A DNA stretch of 64,000 nt from Hydractinia symbiolongicarpus (lineage: Eukaryota > Cnidaria > Hydrozoa > Anthoathecata > Hydractiniidae), in contig NC_079881.1 in the NCBI RefSeq assembly GCF_029227915.1, positions 7,998,001-8,062,000 of the forward strand. The letters are read 5' to 3'. A program made the position numbers and the translations under genes. The notes beneath the pieces are model-generated. The model was not told the origin of the DNA. It worked only from the letters and a program-made list of their open reading frames with translations, and ran no database searches. Position 1 is the stretch's first letter, and each line of letters begins with the position of its first letter. Shown piece by piece: positions 13,059 through 25,400 of this stretch.

Positions 13059-13584
13059 ATAGCATATAAAAGAATCTAAATGTAATAAAATCGTACGACA
13101 TATTTGAGAGATGCAATTATTAAATAAACCATATTTAAACGTATTTGAAATTTCATACTCCCTAGGAAATATACGCGTTAATTTATCAAAACAGAATTAA
13201 AACTTGGACACAAGTAAAAAGGGAAATTTACTTTTAGACTGTAAGCAAAACTAGTTTGTGTCTATAGTAGAATGTGCAGTGAAATGGAAACAAGCTTTTA
13301 TAAAGTTAGCGTCTGACGCGGTAAACAAATCGGTTCTAGTATTTTGCGTTTTAAAAGCAACTGTGTGGGCTGTCGTCGTAAATTATTCACTTACAGAAGC
13401 GCCTTAAAATCTACTGCTTTTATTATCATAAATTGTTTTTGTTAATTTCTTTAAAAAAGCGCGAGTAATTAAAACTTCTTTAATGAAATATACAATGCAT
13501 TCTCACATTGTTTATAACTTGAACCGTGCACCGTATTTGACACAAAGAAACTGCATTGAGGGGACAAAACAACTTAATTATCCC

Positions 13585-14468
13585 TGGCTTTTGTCTAAGA
13601 ATTTATTATAAAGTTTTTTCTGTTATGCGTTTAGCTTTTCGTCTGGTTGTAAAAATTTTAATTTGTTTGCTCAGTTGTGGAGGTTTTGGCGCTAAGCATT
13701 TTATCAAACGTCGTGCAAGTAACACATTCAAATAAGCGTAAGAAAGGCGAAAGGAGAATATCATCAATTATTCAAGAACTTAGGATCCATAAGCATGAAT
13801 TTTTTTGCAAACAGTTTCGTATGTCTCCTACAAGATACAAAGACTTCTTAACCTAATAGCCCCACTTATAACGAAATCTACTACTGCAGCCCGTGAGCAC
13901 ATAGGTCCTTTTGAAAGTTTGTGTATTGCATTAAGATACTTAATAACTGGTGTTTAACACATCAAGTAGAGCTACTTGATTCCTAAAAGTTTTTTCGAAA
14001 TATGTGAATAACTAGTGAACTAGTTGATCTTTCATGAAACGCTTAGCATTTTCTAAATATTCAAGGATTCTATTTTTCGAAATACATGGTCTAATAGGAT
14101 AAAAGATTTTTTTTTTTGACTACAAGGTTGACTTTTTTAAAAACAGGCACAGCTATACCGTAGGAATTTCCGCAGTATGGTAAATTATTAAAGAAACATG
14201 CGAGGCAATTTGGTAAAAAATTACTCCAGCACGACTACATAGACATACTTTTGTTAAACCGACCCAGTTGTTGAAATTTCCAAGCATAATTTAGCATTTG
14301 TGCCGCATTTTTATCTTCCATGGTAGCATGCTGCTTTGCCGTTTGCTGCTGCGTCATTTTTGATTTGAGCAGGCCAGTGGGTTTGTTAATGTCATGTGAT
14401 TTTGTTTTGTAGCTCGCTATAGGTCAAAAATGTCAGTGGCAACGTGGAACAGAAAAGAAGGTTGAAAT
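13585..14468. other. Segment present only in duplication unit 1
   Basis: Between the shared blocks CAACTTAATTATCCC and CTTTCTTTTGGGTTTTCG, unit 1 has about 884 nt where unit 2 has about 24 nt (18407-18430). No open frame, terminal inverted repeat or target duplication stands out. It could be a deletion in unit 2 or an insertion in unit 1; an outgroup would decide. Confidence 0.7.
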
Positions 14469-15135
14469 CATTTCAGCTTTCTTTTGGGTTTTCGATTATG
14501 TAATGAGCTAACAATGAGTACGTGCAAAGCTTTGTTTTAGTTTGAACCGGTCCGGTCTGTGGAACGTTTTTCGCGTGTGGATATCGGCCTTAACTCAGAA
14601 AAATCGATCTCAAAAGAACACAACCCTGACCTTGGAAGATTAAAACCATTTGAAAATTCAAACCTGCAATAGTGTTTGAACACACAAACAAAAGCGTTTA
14701 TGATGGGCTGGTTTCTATGTGCGAAATTTTCTGAACAGTTTGAGATAACGACTGTAATTCGTCGGTAAGGGACGAAAAATTAGTTTAAGATAGCGACAAT
14801 TCGACAAAGCAGACTTCGAGAAAGCGAGACAAATTTTATTTAGAGACGCTGTGAATGCTGATGGGATCAAGATTTTTGTTTGAGATAGCGCGAAGTTTAA
14901 TATATCGCATGTTGGAAATAACGCGAGTCATTTGTATTTTATAAACAAGTAATTAAAAATAATGACAGGCTTATGAGAATAATAGATTAATTAGAAAAGC
15001 TTACAGGAAATTAGACGTTTCTTTTTATATTTTCAGAACGTTATACCTGTTATTGCCACATTATTAAAAAAAAAGATTAAACTCACAATACGAACTTTTG
15101 CCTTCTTGCTATTTTAACTTCAAAGACTAATCATC

Positions 15136-17948
15136 ATGTCATTAGATGCAAGCACAACGAATACATCATCTACAAAATCAACATACAAAAATCTTTTTGT
15201 GCTTGGATTTGTGTTTTTCTGCATTTTTACCTCGTATCAATCTCTACAGAATCTTCAGAGTAGCATACATGAAGATGAAAAAATTGGTTTGGCGTCACTC
15301 TCAGTTATCTATGCTTCATTTCTCGTATCTTGCTTGTTTTTACCTCCTGTATTAATCAAGAACTTGGGGTGTAAGTACACTATAGCCTTGAGTATACTTG
15401 GTTATATTCTGTACACAGCTGCACATTTTTATCCAACATGGTGGATGTTTATGACAGCATCAGCTATTATAGGTAAGATATACGTTTTTTACAGACACAA
15501 AGAGTGCAAATTGGGTTCTGTTTATCCAGTTACATCTTTCACTGCTTCAGGTACTTGTGCAGCACCTTTATGGAGCGCCGAATCGTCATATTTAACCACG
15601 ATAGCATTGCATCATGCAGCCAATACAAAAGAAAACTCGGATGCTGTTATCACGAGATTCGTTGGAATATTTTTTATGATATTTCAACTCTCACAAGTTT
15701 GTGGAAACACCTTGTCATCGCTGATTCTGAAACAGTCATCAGGTCTTATTTCTCTTGTTTACCTTTTGCTTTGCAGAAATACCGTAAAATGCCAAGCGCA
15801 CCTGATTATAAGCGCACCCGTTGCTAAGCACATTAAATCCTTACCAAGATTTTTATTTCCGTTTATATAAGAGATATAGAATACAATGTTTGTTTGGATT
15901 GGATGTGGCAATAAACAAGCCATTTAAAACGTACGTAAAAGAAGAATTTAAAAAATATTTAAATAAAAACTTACAGTTTGATATTCCACACTTTCTTGAA
16001 GCGTGGAATATCAAACAGTCTCGACGAATCAAAAGTACATCTTGTTAATATTCGAGGTTTGGAAGACTACATTATGCCAAAACCAGAAAACTTATTTTAT
16101 TGACAGTAAGTATCTAAATTAGCAGTATTTCTAGAATTATGAACCGTTGCTAAGTCTTAGTCCGTTAGATTGTGTAGGCTAGCCGTGTAGATGTGACTAA
16201 CTATTTTCGGAAAATTTTTAAACATATTCCATTCATTGATTTCTTCTTCATGGTACAGGCAATTCAACAAATCAAACTTACATGTGTGGTGCTGATTACT
16301 GCCCATCTGCGCCCATTGTTTCCACCAATCAGCAAACAGAAGATTCAACAGTTGTCATGCTTATCATTATTTACTTGGTATTCGGTGCAGTTGGAGCAAT
16401 TTCTGCAATGCTATTCTTAGATAATGTTAAAATGGAGGGAGAAAATGAAGAATGTACTTTCAAAGAGATAATGAAAAAAACATTTAGAAGTTTTAAAGAC
16501 TGGAGGATGTTATTTCTGATGCCTATCACAGCTTATTCTGGAATGGAGAGTGGGTTTGTATTCGCCGAGTTCAACGAGGTATATTATAATACATTGTTAT
16601 ATTGGCTTATGGTTATATTGCCCTAAATAAGAAATAGCTAGCACTACATGCTTCAAACTCTTCCCTAAGAGAACAAATTCTTTTAACATTTGCGTCAATT
16701 TCAAGGATAAAATTACTGCTTTGAACAACCGACTGGTAGTCTTGTAGTAGAGCGTTTGTTCCAGTGCTAGAGGTCCTTGGTTCAAACCCCGGCTGAGTCA
16801 TGCCAGAGACAATAAAAGTGTGATTCTTCCTTTCTGCTTAGCGTTCAGCATGAGCATAAGATTGGACTTAGGCGATTGTCTAGTTGAGCTATTGCTGTGC
16901 ATGCTTGACTTTTGTAGTGGATCTTTAAATGCACTAGGACTCCCTTCGCAGGACCCTCGTTAATAGTAGTATCTATAGGAACTGAAAAGGCAATCCTAGG
17001 TAAACAATTTCAATAATAATTAAAAGCCTCAAGTAGTTGCACCTGATAAACAGACTTGTAAATGAATCTACAAAACTAATAATTTAAGGCTTATGTGACA
17101 TGTGCGATTGGTATTCAAAAAGTTGGATTTATCATGATTGCATTTGGTGTGAGCAACGCGATATCATCATACATTGTTGGTTCTATCACAAAATGGTTGG
17201 GCAGACCTGTAGTAATTATATGTGCAATGGTGTTCAATATTGGACTGGTTATATGGCATCATCTTTGGGAAACACTATCTTCCTCCTTATTTATTTTCTT
17301 CGTAACTGCAGCTGCGTGGGGAATTAATGACTCTGTATGGCAGACACAGACAATTGGTAGGTCTTAATAGTTTATCTTCAAATGGGTTTTTGTTTGACGA
17401 AAAAGTTCTATGCAAATAGCTATTTGCACGAAAGAATTTCTATGCGAACTGAAGTTCTTTTAAATATGCAGCAAAATAAAAAAATATTTGGAGCTTATCA
17501 AAAAAATTAGCTTACTATTAAGTTATGTCCTTCCATGTAATTTAGTTGTAATATTTAGCAAATTCATTTATACGGTTGCCACAAACAAAATCTTTTTTTT
17601 TTAATATTATAATATTATAATCTGTGTTGTATTGCTGTAGCATCGTGATATATTTTTCTTTCAGCACACTTCGGCGTCCTGTTTCATTCAAACAAAGAGA
17701 TCTCATTTTCTATATACAAACTTTTCCAGTCACTTGGTTTTATGGTTGCATTTGCATATGGTGATTACTTATGTGTCTCACACAAACTTTACATCTTGGT
17801 TTGCGTACTGATTATCAGTGTAGTTTTATATGGTGTGGTGGAATGGAGTGAACGAAAGAAGAATACAGCAGATAGCATAAAAAGAGAATCTAAATATTAT
17901 AAAAGCGTACGACATATTCGAGAGATGCAATTATTAAATAAACCATAA
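15136..17948 (+). CDS. unc93a: UNC-93-like membrane protein, copy C (5 exons, chimeric C-terminus)
   Basis: Exons 15136-15472, 15551-15742, 16259-16578, 17089-17356 and 17665-17948, GT-AG, phases 1,1,0,1, 466 aa. Family features: N-terminal KSTYKNLFVLGF into the first membrane segment, the stretch LQSSIHEDEKIGLASLSVIY, a loop with NST/NQT sequons and CGADYC, FKDWRMLFLMP, YSGMESGFVFAEFNE, and the C-terminal YGDYLCVSHK block. By eye it differs from copy D at only five residues up to ADS near the C-terminus. After that the last 23 codons (starting IKRESKYYKS) are not the ancestral tail. They are read from what was 5' flanking DNA brought in by the tandem duplication. Intron 1 is only 78 nt, in frame and free of stops. 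Likely a functional gene with an altered cytosolic tail. Confidence 0.87.
15825..16048 (+). mobile_element. pogo-like DDE transposase remnant in intron 2 of copy C
   Basis: The frame reads LFGLDVAINKPFKTYVKEEF. This matches the LDVxxNKPFK motif near the C-terminal end of pogo/Tigger-type DDE transposases, as I know the family. It is a short fragment without ends, embedded in the intron. A 14-bp perfect inverted repeat, GTTTGATATTCCAC, flanks 15976-16016. The same fragment is in copy D, so the insertion predates the duplication. Confidence 0.5.
16725..16990 (+). mobile_element. tRNA-derived SINE candidate in intron 3 of copy C
   Basis: CTGGTAGTCTTGTAGTAGAG resembles an A box, followed by GGTTCAAACCCC as a B box, as in a Pol III tRNA-type promoter. 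Unrelated body sequence follows (AGAGACAATAAAAGTGTG onward). The acceptor-stem geometry does not make a proper tRNA. The duplicate lies in intron 3 of copy D. Confidence 0.45.
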
Positions 17949-19079
17949 TTAAACGTGTTTGAAATTTCACAACGTTCCACTCTCTCTAGGAAGTATACGC
18001 TTTAATTTATCAAAACAGAATTAAAACTTGGACACAAGTAAAAAGGGAAATTTACTTTTAGACTGTAAGCATAACTAGTTTGTGTCTATAGTAGAATGTG
18101 CAGTGAAACGGAAACAAGCTTTTATAAAGTTAGCGTCTGACGCGGTAAACAAATCGGTTCTACTATTTTGCGTTTTAAAAGCAACTGTGTTGGCTGTTGT
18201 CGTAAGTTATTCACTTACAGAAGCGCCTTAAAATCTACTGCTTTATTATCATAAATTGTTTTTGTTAATTTCTTTAAAAAAGCGCGAGTAATTAAAACGT
18301 CTTTAATGAAATATACAATGCATTTTCAAATTGTTTATAAATTGAACCATGTGCTGATTTGACACAAAGAAACTGCATCGAGGGGACAAAACAACTTAAT
18401 TATCCCCAATTATATAAAGAAATATTACATTTCAACTTTCTTTTGGGTTTTCGATTATGTAATGAGCTAACAATGAGTACGTGCAAAGCTTTGTTTTAGT
18501 TTGAACCGGTCCGGTCTGTGGAACGTTTTTCGCGTGTGGATATCGGCCTTAACTCAGAAAAATCGATCTCAAAAGAACACAACCCTGACCTTGGAAGATT
18601 AAAACCATTTGAAAATTCAAACCTGCAATAGTGTTTGAACACACAAACAAAAGCGTTTATGATGGGCTGGTTTCTATGAGCGAAATTTTCTGAACAAGTT
18701 TGAGATAACGACTGTAATTCCTCGCTAAGGGACGAAATATTAGTTCGAGAAAGCGAGACAAATTTTATTTAGAGACGCTGTGAATGCTGATGGGATCAAG
18801 ATTTTTGTTTGAGATAGCGCGAAGTTCGATATAACGCCAATTTTAACATATCGCATGTTGGAAATAACGCGAGTCATTTGTATTTTATAAACAAGTAATT
18901 AAAAATAATGAGAGGCTTATGAGAATAATAGATTAATTAGAAAAACTTACAGGAAATTAGACGTTTCTTTTTATATTTTCAGAACGTTATACCTGTTATT
19001 GCCACATTATTAAAAACAGATTAAACTCACAATACGAACTTTTGCCTTCTTGCTATTTTAACTTCAAAGACTCATCATC

Positions 19080-21868
19080 ATGTCATTAGATGCAAGCACA
19101 ACGAATACATCATCTACAAAATCAACATACAAAAATCTTTTTGTGCTTGGATTTGTATTTTTCTGCATTTTTACCTCGTATCAATCTCTACAGAATCTTC
19201 AGAGTAGCATACATGAAGATGAAAAAATTGGTTTGGCGTCACTCTCAGTTATCTATGCTTCATTTCTCATATCTTGCTTGTTTTTACCTCCTGTATTAAT
19301 CAAGAACTTGGGGTGTAAGTACACTATAGCCTTGAGTATAGTTGGTTATATTCTGTACACAGCTGCACATTTTTATCCAACATGGTGGATGTTTATGACA
19401 GCATCAGCTATTATAGGTAAGATATAAGTTTCTTACAGACACAAAGAGTGCAAATTGGGTTCTGTTTATCCATTTACATCTTTTACTGTTTCAGGTACTT
19501 GTGCAGCACCTTTATGGAGCGCCGAATCGTCCTATTTAACCACGATAGCATTGCATCATGCAGCCAATACAAAAGAAAATTCGGATGCTGTTATCACGAG
19601 ATTTGTTGGAATTTTTTTTATGATATTTCAACTCTCACAAGTTTGTGGAAACACCTTGTCATCGCTGATTCTGAAACACTCATCAGGTCTTATTTCTCTT
19701 CTTTACCTTTTGCTTTGCAGAAATACCGTAAAATGCCGAATCAAGCGCACCTGATTATAAGCGCACCCGTTGCTAAGCACACTAAATCCTTACAAGATTT
19801 TTATCCCCGTTTATATAAGAGATATAGAATACAATGTTTGTTTGGATTGGATGTGGCAATAAACAAGCCATTTAAAACGTACGTAAAAGAAGAATTTATA
19901 AAATATTTAAATAAAAACTTACAGTTTGATACTCCACACTTTCTTGAAGCGTGGAATATCAAACAGTTTCGACGAATCAGAAGAACATCTTGTTAATATT
20001 CGAGGTTTGGAAGACTACATTATGCCAAAACCAGAAAACGTATTTTATTGACAGTAAGTATCTAAATTAGCAGTATTCCTAGAATTATGAACCGTTGCTA
20101 AGTCTTAGTCCGTTAGTAGGCTAGCCGTATAGATGTGACTAACTATTTTCGGAAAATTTGTAAATATAATCCATCCATTGATTTCTTCTTCATGGTACAG
20201 GCAATTCAACAAATCAAACTTATATGTGTGGTGCTGATTACTGCCCATCTGCGCCCATTGTTTCCACCAATCAGCAAACAGAAGATTCAACAGTTGTCAT
20301 GCTTATCATTATTTACTTGGTATTCGGTGCAGTTGGAGCAATTTCTGCAATGCTATTCTTAGATAATGTTAAAATGGAGGGAGAAAATGAAGAATGTACT
20401 TTCAAAGAGATAATGAAAAAAACATTTAGAAGTTTTAAAGACTGGAGGATGTTATTTTTGATGCCTATCACAGCTTATTCTGGAATGGAGAGTGGGTTTG
20501 TATTCGCTGAGTTTAACGAGGTATATTATAATACATTGTTATATTGGCTTATGGTTATATTGCCCTAAAAAGGAAATAGCTAAAACTACATGCTTCAAAC
20601 TCTTCCCTAAGAGAACAAATTCTTTTAACATTTCATCAATTTCAAGGATTAAACTACAGCTTTGAACAACCGACTGGTAGTCTTGTAGTAGAGTGTTTGT
20701 ACCAGTGCGAGAGGTCTTGGGTTCAAACCCCGGCTGAGTCATGCCAGAGACAATAAAAGTGTGATTCTTCCTTTCTGCTTAATGTTCAGCATGAGATTGA
20801 ACTTAGGCGGTTGTCTAGTTGAGCTATTGCTGTGCTTGCTTGACCTTTATAGTGGATCTTTAAATGCACTAGGACCCCCTTCGCAGGACCCTCGTTAATA
20901 GTAGTATCTATAGGAACTGAAAAGGCAATCCTAGGTAAACAATTTCAATAATAATTAAAAGCCTCAAGTAGTTGCACCTGATAAACAGACTTGTAAATGA
21001 ATCTACAAAACTAATAATTTAAGGCTTATGTGACATGTGCGGTTGGTATTCAAAAAGTTGGATTTATCATGATTGCATTTGGTGTGAGCAACGCGATATC
21101 ATCATACATTGTTGGTTCTATCACAAAATGGTTGGGCAGACTTGTAGTAATTATATGTGCAATGGTGTTCAATATTGGACTGGTTATATGGCATCATCTT
21201 TGGGAAACACTATCTTCCTCCTTATTTATTTTCTTCGTAACTGCAGCTGCGTGGGGAATTAATGACTCTGTATGGCAGACACAGACAATTGGTAGGTCTT
21301 AATAGTTTATCTCCAAATGGGTTTTTGTTTGACGAAAAAGTTCTATGCAAATAGCTATTTGCACGAAAGAATTTCTATGCGAACTGAAGTTCTTTTAAAT
21401 ATACAGCAAAGTAAAAAAATATTTGGAGCTTATCAAAAAAATTAGCTTACTATAAGTTATGTCCTTCCATGTAATTTAGTTGTAATATTTGGCAAATTCA
21501 TTTATACGGTTGCCACAAACAAAATCTTTTTTTTTTTAATATTATAATATTATAATCTGTGTTGTATTGCTGTAGCATCGTGATATATTTTTCTTTCAGC
21601 ACACTTCGGCGTCCTGTTTCATTCAAACAAAGAGATCTCATTTTCTATATACAAACTTTTCCAGTCACTTGGTTTTATGGTTGCATTTGCATATGGTGAT
21701 TACTTATGTGTCTCACACAAACTTTACATCTTGGTTTGCGTACTGATTATCAGTGTAGTTTTATATGGTGTGGTGGAATGGAGTGAACGAAAGAAGAATA
21801 CAGCAGATAGCAAAACTATTTCCTCCTTTGGGAATGACGCATACGTAAACGAAACACATTTAAAATAG
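19080..21868 (+). CDS. unc93a: UNC-93-like membrane protein, copy D (5 exons)
   Basis: Exons 19080-19416, 19495-19686, 20201-20520, 21024-21291 and 21600-21868, GT-AG, phases 1,1,0,1, 461 aa. Near-identical twin of copy C. The differences seen by eye are V/I and L/V in exon 1, Q/H in exon 2, and I/V and P/L in exon 4. It ends with its own tail beginning ADSKTISSFGNDAY, which I take as the ancestral C-terminus because the sequence is unique to the right of the duplication. Unlike C, intron 1 starts with an in-frame TAA (GTAAGATATAAG), so intron retention would truncate the protein. AATAAA lies at 22181. No lesion is seen. Confidence 0.88.
19785..19996 (+). mobile_element. pogo-like DDE transposase remnant in intron 2 of copy D
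   Basis: Same LFGLDVAINKPFKTYVKEEF fragment as in copy C. One base change spoils the perfect inverted repeat (GTTTGATACTCCAC here). Inherited through the tandem duplication. Confidence 0.5.
20660..20925 (+). mobile_element. tRNA-derived SINE candidate in intron 3 of copy D
   Basis: Duplicate of the intron 3 element of copy C, with GGTTCAAACCCC as B box and a few base changes. A non-coding passenger of the duplication. Confidence 0.45.
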
Positions 21869-22460
21869 ACAAAAAACCCTTTCAAAAACAGTGCAATCGT
21901 GTCAGAAGGATAACACAGAGAAATACATTTAGTTTCACAATGTAGATTCTTTAAATTTTATTGGACTTCTAGCTAATGTTATTCTCTGCATAAGCATTGC
22001 ATTACATGGATTGACTTGACAAATACCCGTTTTTTTTAAAAGAACTAATTTTTAAGAACATAAGGCTTTAAAATCGTAAAAGTTAAGAACATGTTCAGAA
22101 AAATTCACGAAAATAATATCATTTTATACTTATACCTGTGTACTATTAATTTTTAAATTTTATGTAAACTTATTTTGCAAAATAAAATAATATTGACTGA
22201 TTGTTTTCGCTATAACGGGGTAACAACGGGTTGTAAACTGTGTTCTTATTTGCGCCAAAGTTGCAGTAAATTTACTTCGTTTGTGCTAATGAAAATAATA
22301 GGCTGTATGATGAACATGAACGCTGGAATAAATACACACCTTGGATGAAGTTTGATTGTCTGGGTCTGTCTAACAGTCTTAAGGGGTAAAGGACAAACTA
22401 ACAGGCTATAACAAGGAGACAGGTTGTTTTTACTTCTGTTAAAAACGAACACTTCTTAAA

Positions 22461-25400
22461 TCAACTAGGATCGCCATGTACATGAGAATATTCACTTGGA
22501 AAAACGTTTGAAGTAGATGGATTCTTCTTCTTATTCTTTCTGTCATTATATGCCACCGCACCATATAAAATTACGCTGATAATAAGGAGACAAACTTGAA
22601 TGTGAAGTTTGTTGGAAACACATAAATAATCACCATACGCAAATCCAACCATAAAACCAAGTGATTGAACCAGCTTCTGCAGAGAAAATAAGATCTCCTT
22701 GTCGGAATGAAACAGACACCCATAATATGCTACAAAAAGAACGAGAATTTTGATTACTTTGTTACAGGATCAAGTTAGAATTATCTACCCCAGATATATA
22801 AGGCTACGTTTATAAAACGTTACCTGTTATCTCTGTCTGCCATACAGAGTCACTAATCCCCCACGCGGCTGCAGTTAGAAAGAAAACGAACAGAGAAGAC
22901 GACAGTGGTTCCCAAATATGATGCCATATTACCAGTCCAATATTGAACACCATTGCACACATAATAACTACAGGCCGGCCCAACAATTTTGTGATTGAAC
23001 CAACAATGTATGATGATATCGCATTGCTCACACCAAATGCAATCATAATGAATCCAACTTTTTGAATGCCAACCGCACATGTCACATAAGCCTGGAATAA
23101 AAATCAATTTTTCTGCCGTTAAAAAAATGCCTAAACTAATACTTTAAGTATATCCTGGTCGTAGATATCCTAATAATGCTTGGTAACATAAGAGCGCCTA
23201 ACAAGTAAGTTTTTGTACTTTTTAGCCGCAAGATTTAACATTATCACATTTCCTACAAGCTTTGTGAGATTGGGGCGTGGCCTTGTGGTTATGGAGTTCG
23301 CTTCGTAATCACAAGGTCCGTGGTTCGGTCCTCCGCGCGAGCATGTTTAGCAAGTGCCTTTACCACAGCTACGCGTCAACCCGTGCCATGTACTGCTAGT
23401 GTATACTTAATGTACAACACAGGACCTACATTGATAACAGTGTTTCCAACACTAAAGTGGCTATAACTTGTATAAATATTTAGAATAATAATATCTGCTA
23501 TTTTAATCTTTAAATTGACTAACGTTTACGCTTGTAGCGTAAGTAAGTACGTCTGCATTATCCTAGAATTTATAGAATTGAAAAATGAGTTTTAGAGACC
23601 GATACGTTTATTCCTTTGTGAACAAATGTGGTTGTTTAACTAACTAGTCGTGTAATTGCAAAAGAATTGTATAATGGCGAATTTATTTGCACAATGGCGC
23701 AGTCATATAATGGCGAATAGAGTCCCATAATGGCGAAAGTCGTCGTATAATGGCGAAAGTCGTCGTATAATGGCGAATGTAGTTGCATAATTGCGAAGTT
23801 AGTCGCACAATAGCAAATACAATGCTATAATTTCACTAATTATCCAGTTACATAATTTTATTTTCTAGATATACACTTTCATAAAGAGATACCTTGTTGA
23901 ATTCAGCAAAAACAAATCCACTCTCTAGTCCTGTGTAAGCTGCGAAAGGCATCAAAAACAAAAACCTCCAGTCCTTGAAGCTTTGAAATGTTTTAATAAT
24001 TATTTCTTTAAAACTTCTTTCTGCATTCTTTCCTGCCATTTTTATATTTTCTAAGAACAGTATTGATGACATTGTTGCCACTCCACCAAGGACCAAATAG
24101 GTAATGATAAGCATAACAACTGTAGAGTGTTCTGTTTTCTGATTGGATGAAACGATGGGTAGACCTGGGCAATGTTCTGCACCACATACATAACTTTGAT
24201 TTATGGAGTTGATTGAAGCTGAAGAAAAACATTTAATTCTTATATCTAAAATCTTTGTAACTAATTTAATACCTATTAGTCGCATCAAATCAACAGAAAT
24301 TCACCCATGGAAAATCCACGGAACTTTGCTTGTCGCTTACAAACGCGACAAACAGACAGACGGCGAGCAATGCAATTGACAAGTGGATGGATAATTTCAC
24401 AGGTTCCTCCGTCCTTTATATATCGCATTTCGTGTGTCGGTGGATAAAAATCGGGCGGTTATAACTCGCGCAGACGCACAAAACGAGCATTAATATAACA
24501 GATAATAATCACAATTTAAAAAAATCTAAATAAGAAGATAAACAAACCTGATGTTTGCTTTAGAATTACCGAGGATAACAAGTTTCCACTAACTTGCGAA
24601 AGTTGATACATCATGAAAAATATGCCGAAAAATTTTGTAATGGTAGCATCTTCGTCTTGCGTCATGGCGGATGCATAGTTCATTGCTAGCGTTGTTACAT
24701 AAGACACGCTGGCGCACCATAAAGGTGCACTGCTACTACCTAGAATGAACAAAGTATTACAGAGTAGCTGTCGACTTATCAATGGAAGAAATAGCAGAAA
24801 AAAGAAAAAAGAAAGAAGAAAAAGTGCAAACATAAAAAAAACTACAGAACTAATTACGGTGATTCAGTCCTAAATGTGTTTATATCAGAGCGATATTAAT
24901 TATTGCGAATGGGCAGCATTACTAAAGAGTATGGGTTTTGTTAATGCGATTTGTGAGGTTTCATGGGATACTTTTAGCAGTTTAAGAATGTTTTTGTCAT
25001 GAAAATGAGTAATTTTTTGTGAGGTGCAAAAATTATTAGCGTGACTTTTTATTTTTGGAACGTTTGTTCTTGAACCATTTAATTCTTGAAAGGGATTTCT
25101 ACGAGGCGAGATGGCCGGCAAAATTGACGGCGAATTTTATTTGAGTATACGCAGTTTTGTTTGTTTTGATTTTGCTTCGAAAAATTGGCTTTACCGAAAA
25201 GTAGAAACATTTCCTACTTTTTAGCTGTGCAATATTTCAGTTATCAGTGGTTATTTTTGCATAAGCTTATGACAGGAAAGAATTCAATATAATAATAATT
25301 CAAAATAATTGTTTTGTTTTTAATGCTCAAAAGAGGTTTACATTTAGCATTTTATATTCGCCGCATGTTTAACGTTTCTTATGGAAATTAAAAAGACATT

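Larger units (their letters stand above)
13059..17871 (+). repeat. Tandem duplication unit 1 (contains copy C)
   Basis: The left edge ATAGCATA at 13059 is matched at 17872, where the second unit begins inside the last exon of copy C. The flank 13067-13580 reads nearly the same as 17880-18405. From about 14469 onward the two units stay alignable through the whole UNC-93 gene. Unit 1 is about 4.8 kb. It carries about 884 nt (13585-14468) that unit 2 lacks. Confidence 0.85.
17872..21806 (+). repeat. Tandem duplication unit 2 (contains copy D)
   Basis: Starts at the junction inside the last exon of copy C (ATAGCATA at 17872) and ends at ATAGCAAAAC (21807), where unique sequence resumes. The shared six bases ATAGCA at the left parent, the right parent and the junction point to a microhomology-assisted or unequal exchange. 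About 3.9 kb long. Confidence 0.85.

Noticed and set aside
16729-16800. tRNA gene suggested by GGTTCAAACCCC
   Set aside because: The B box is good, but acceptor and anticodon stems do not pair and the copy is followed by SINE-like body sequence.
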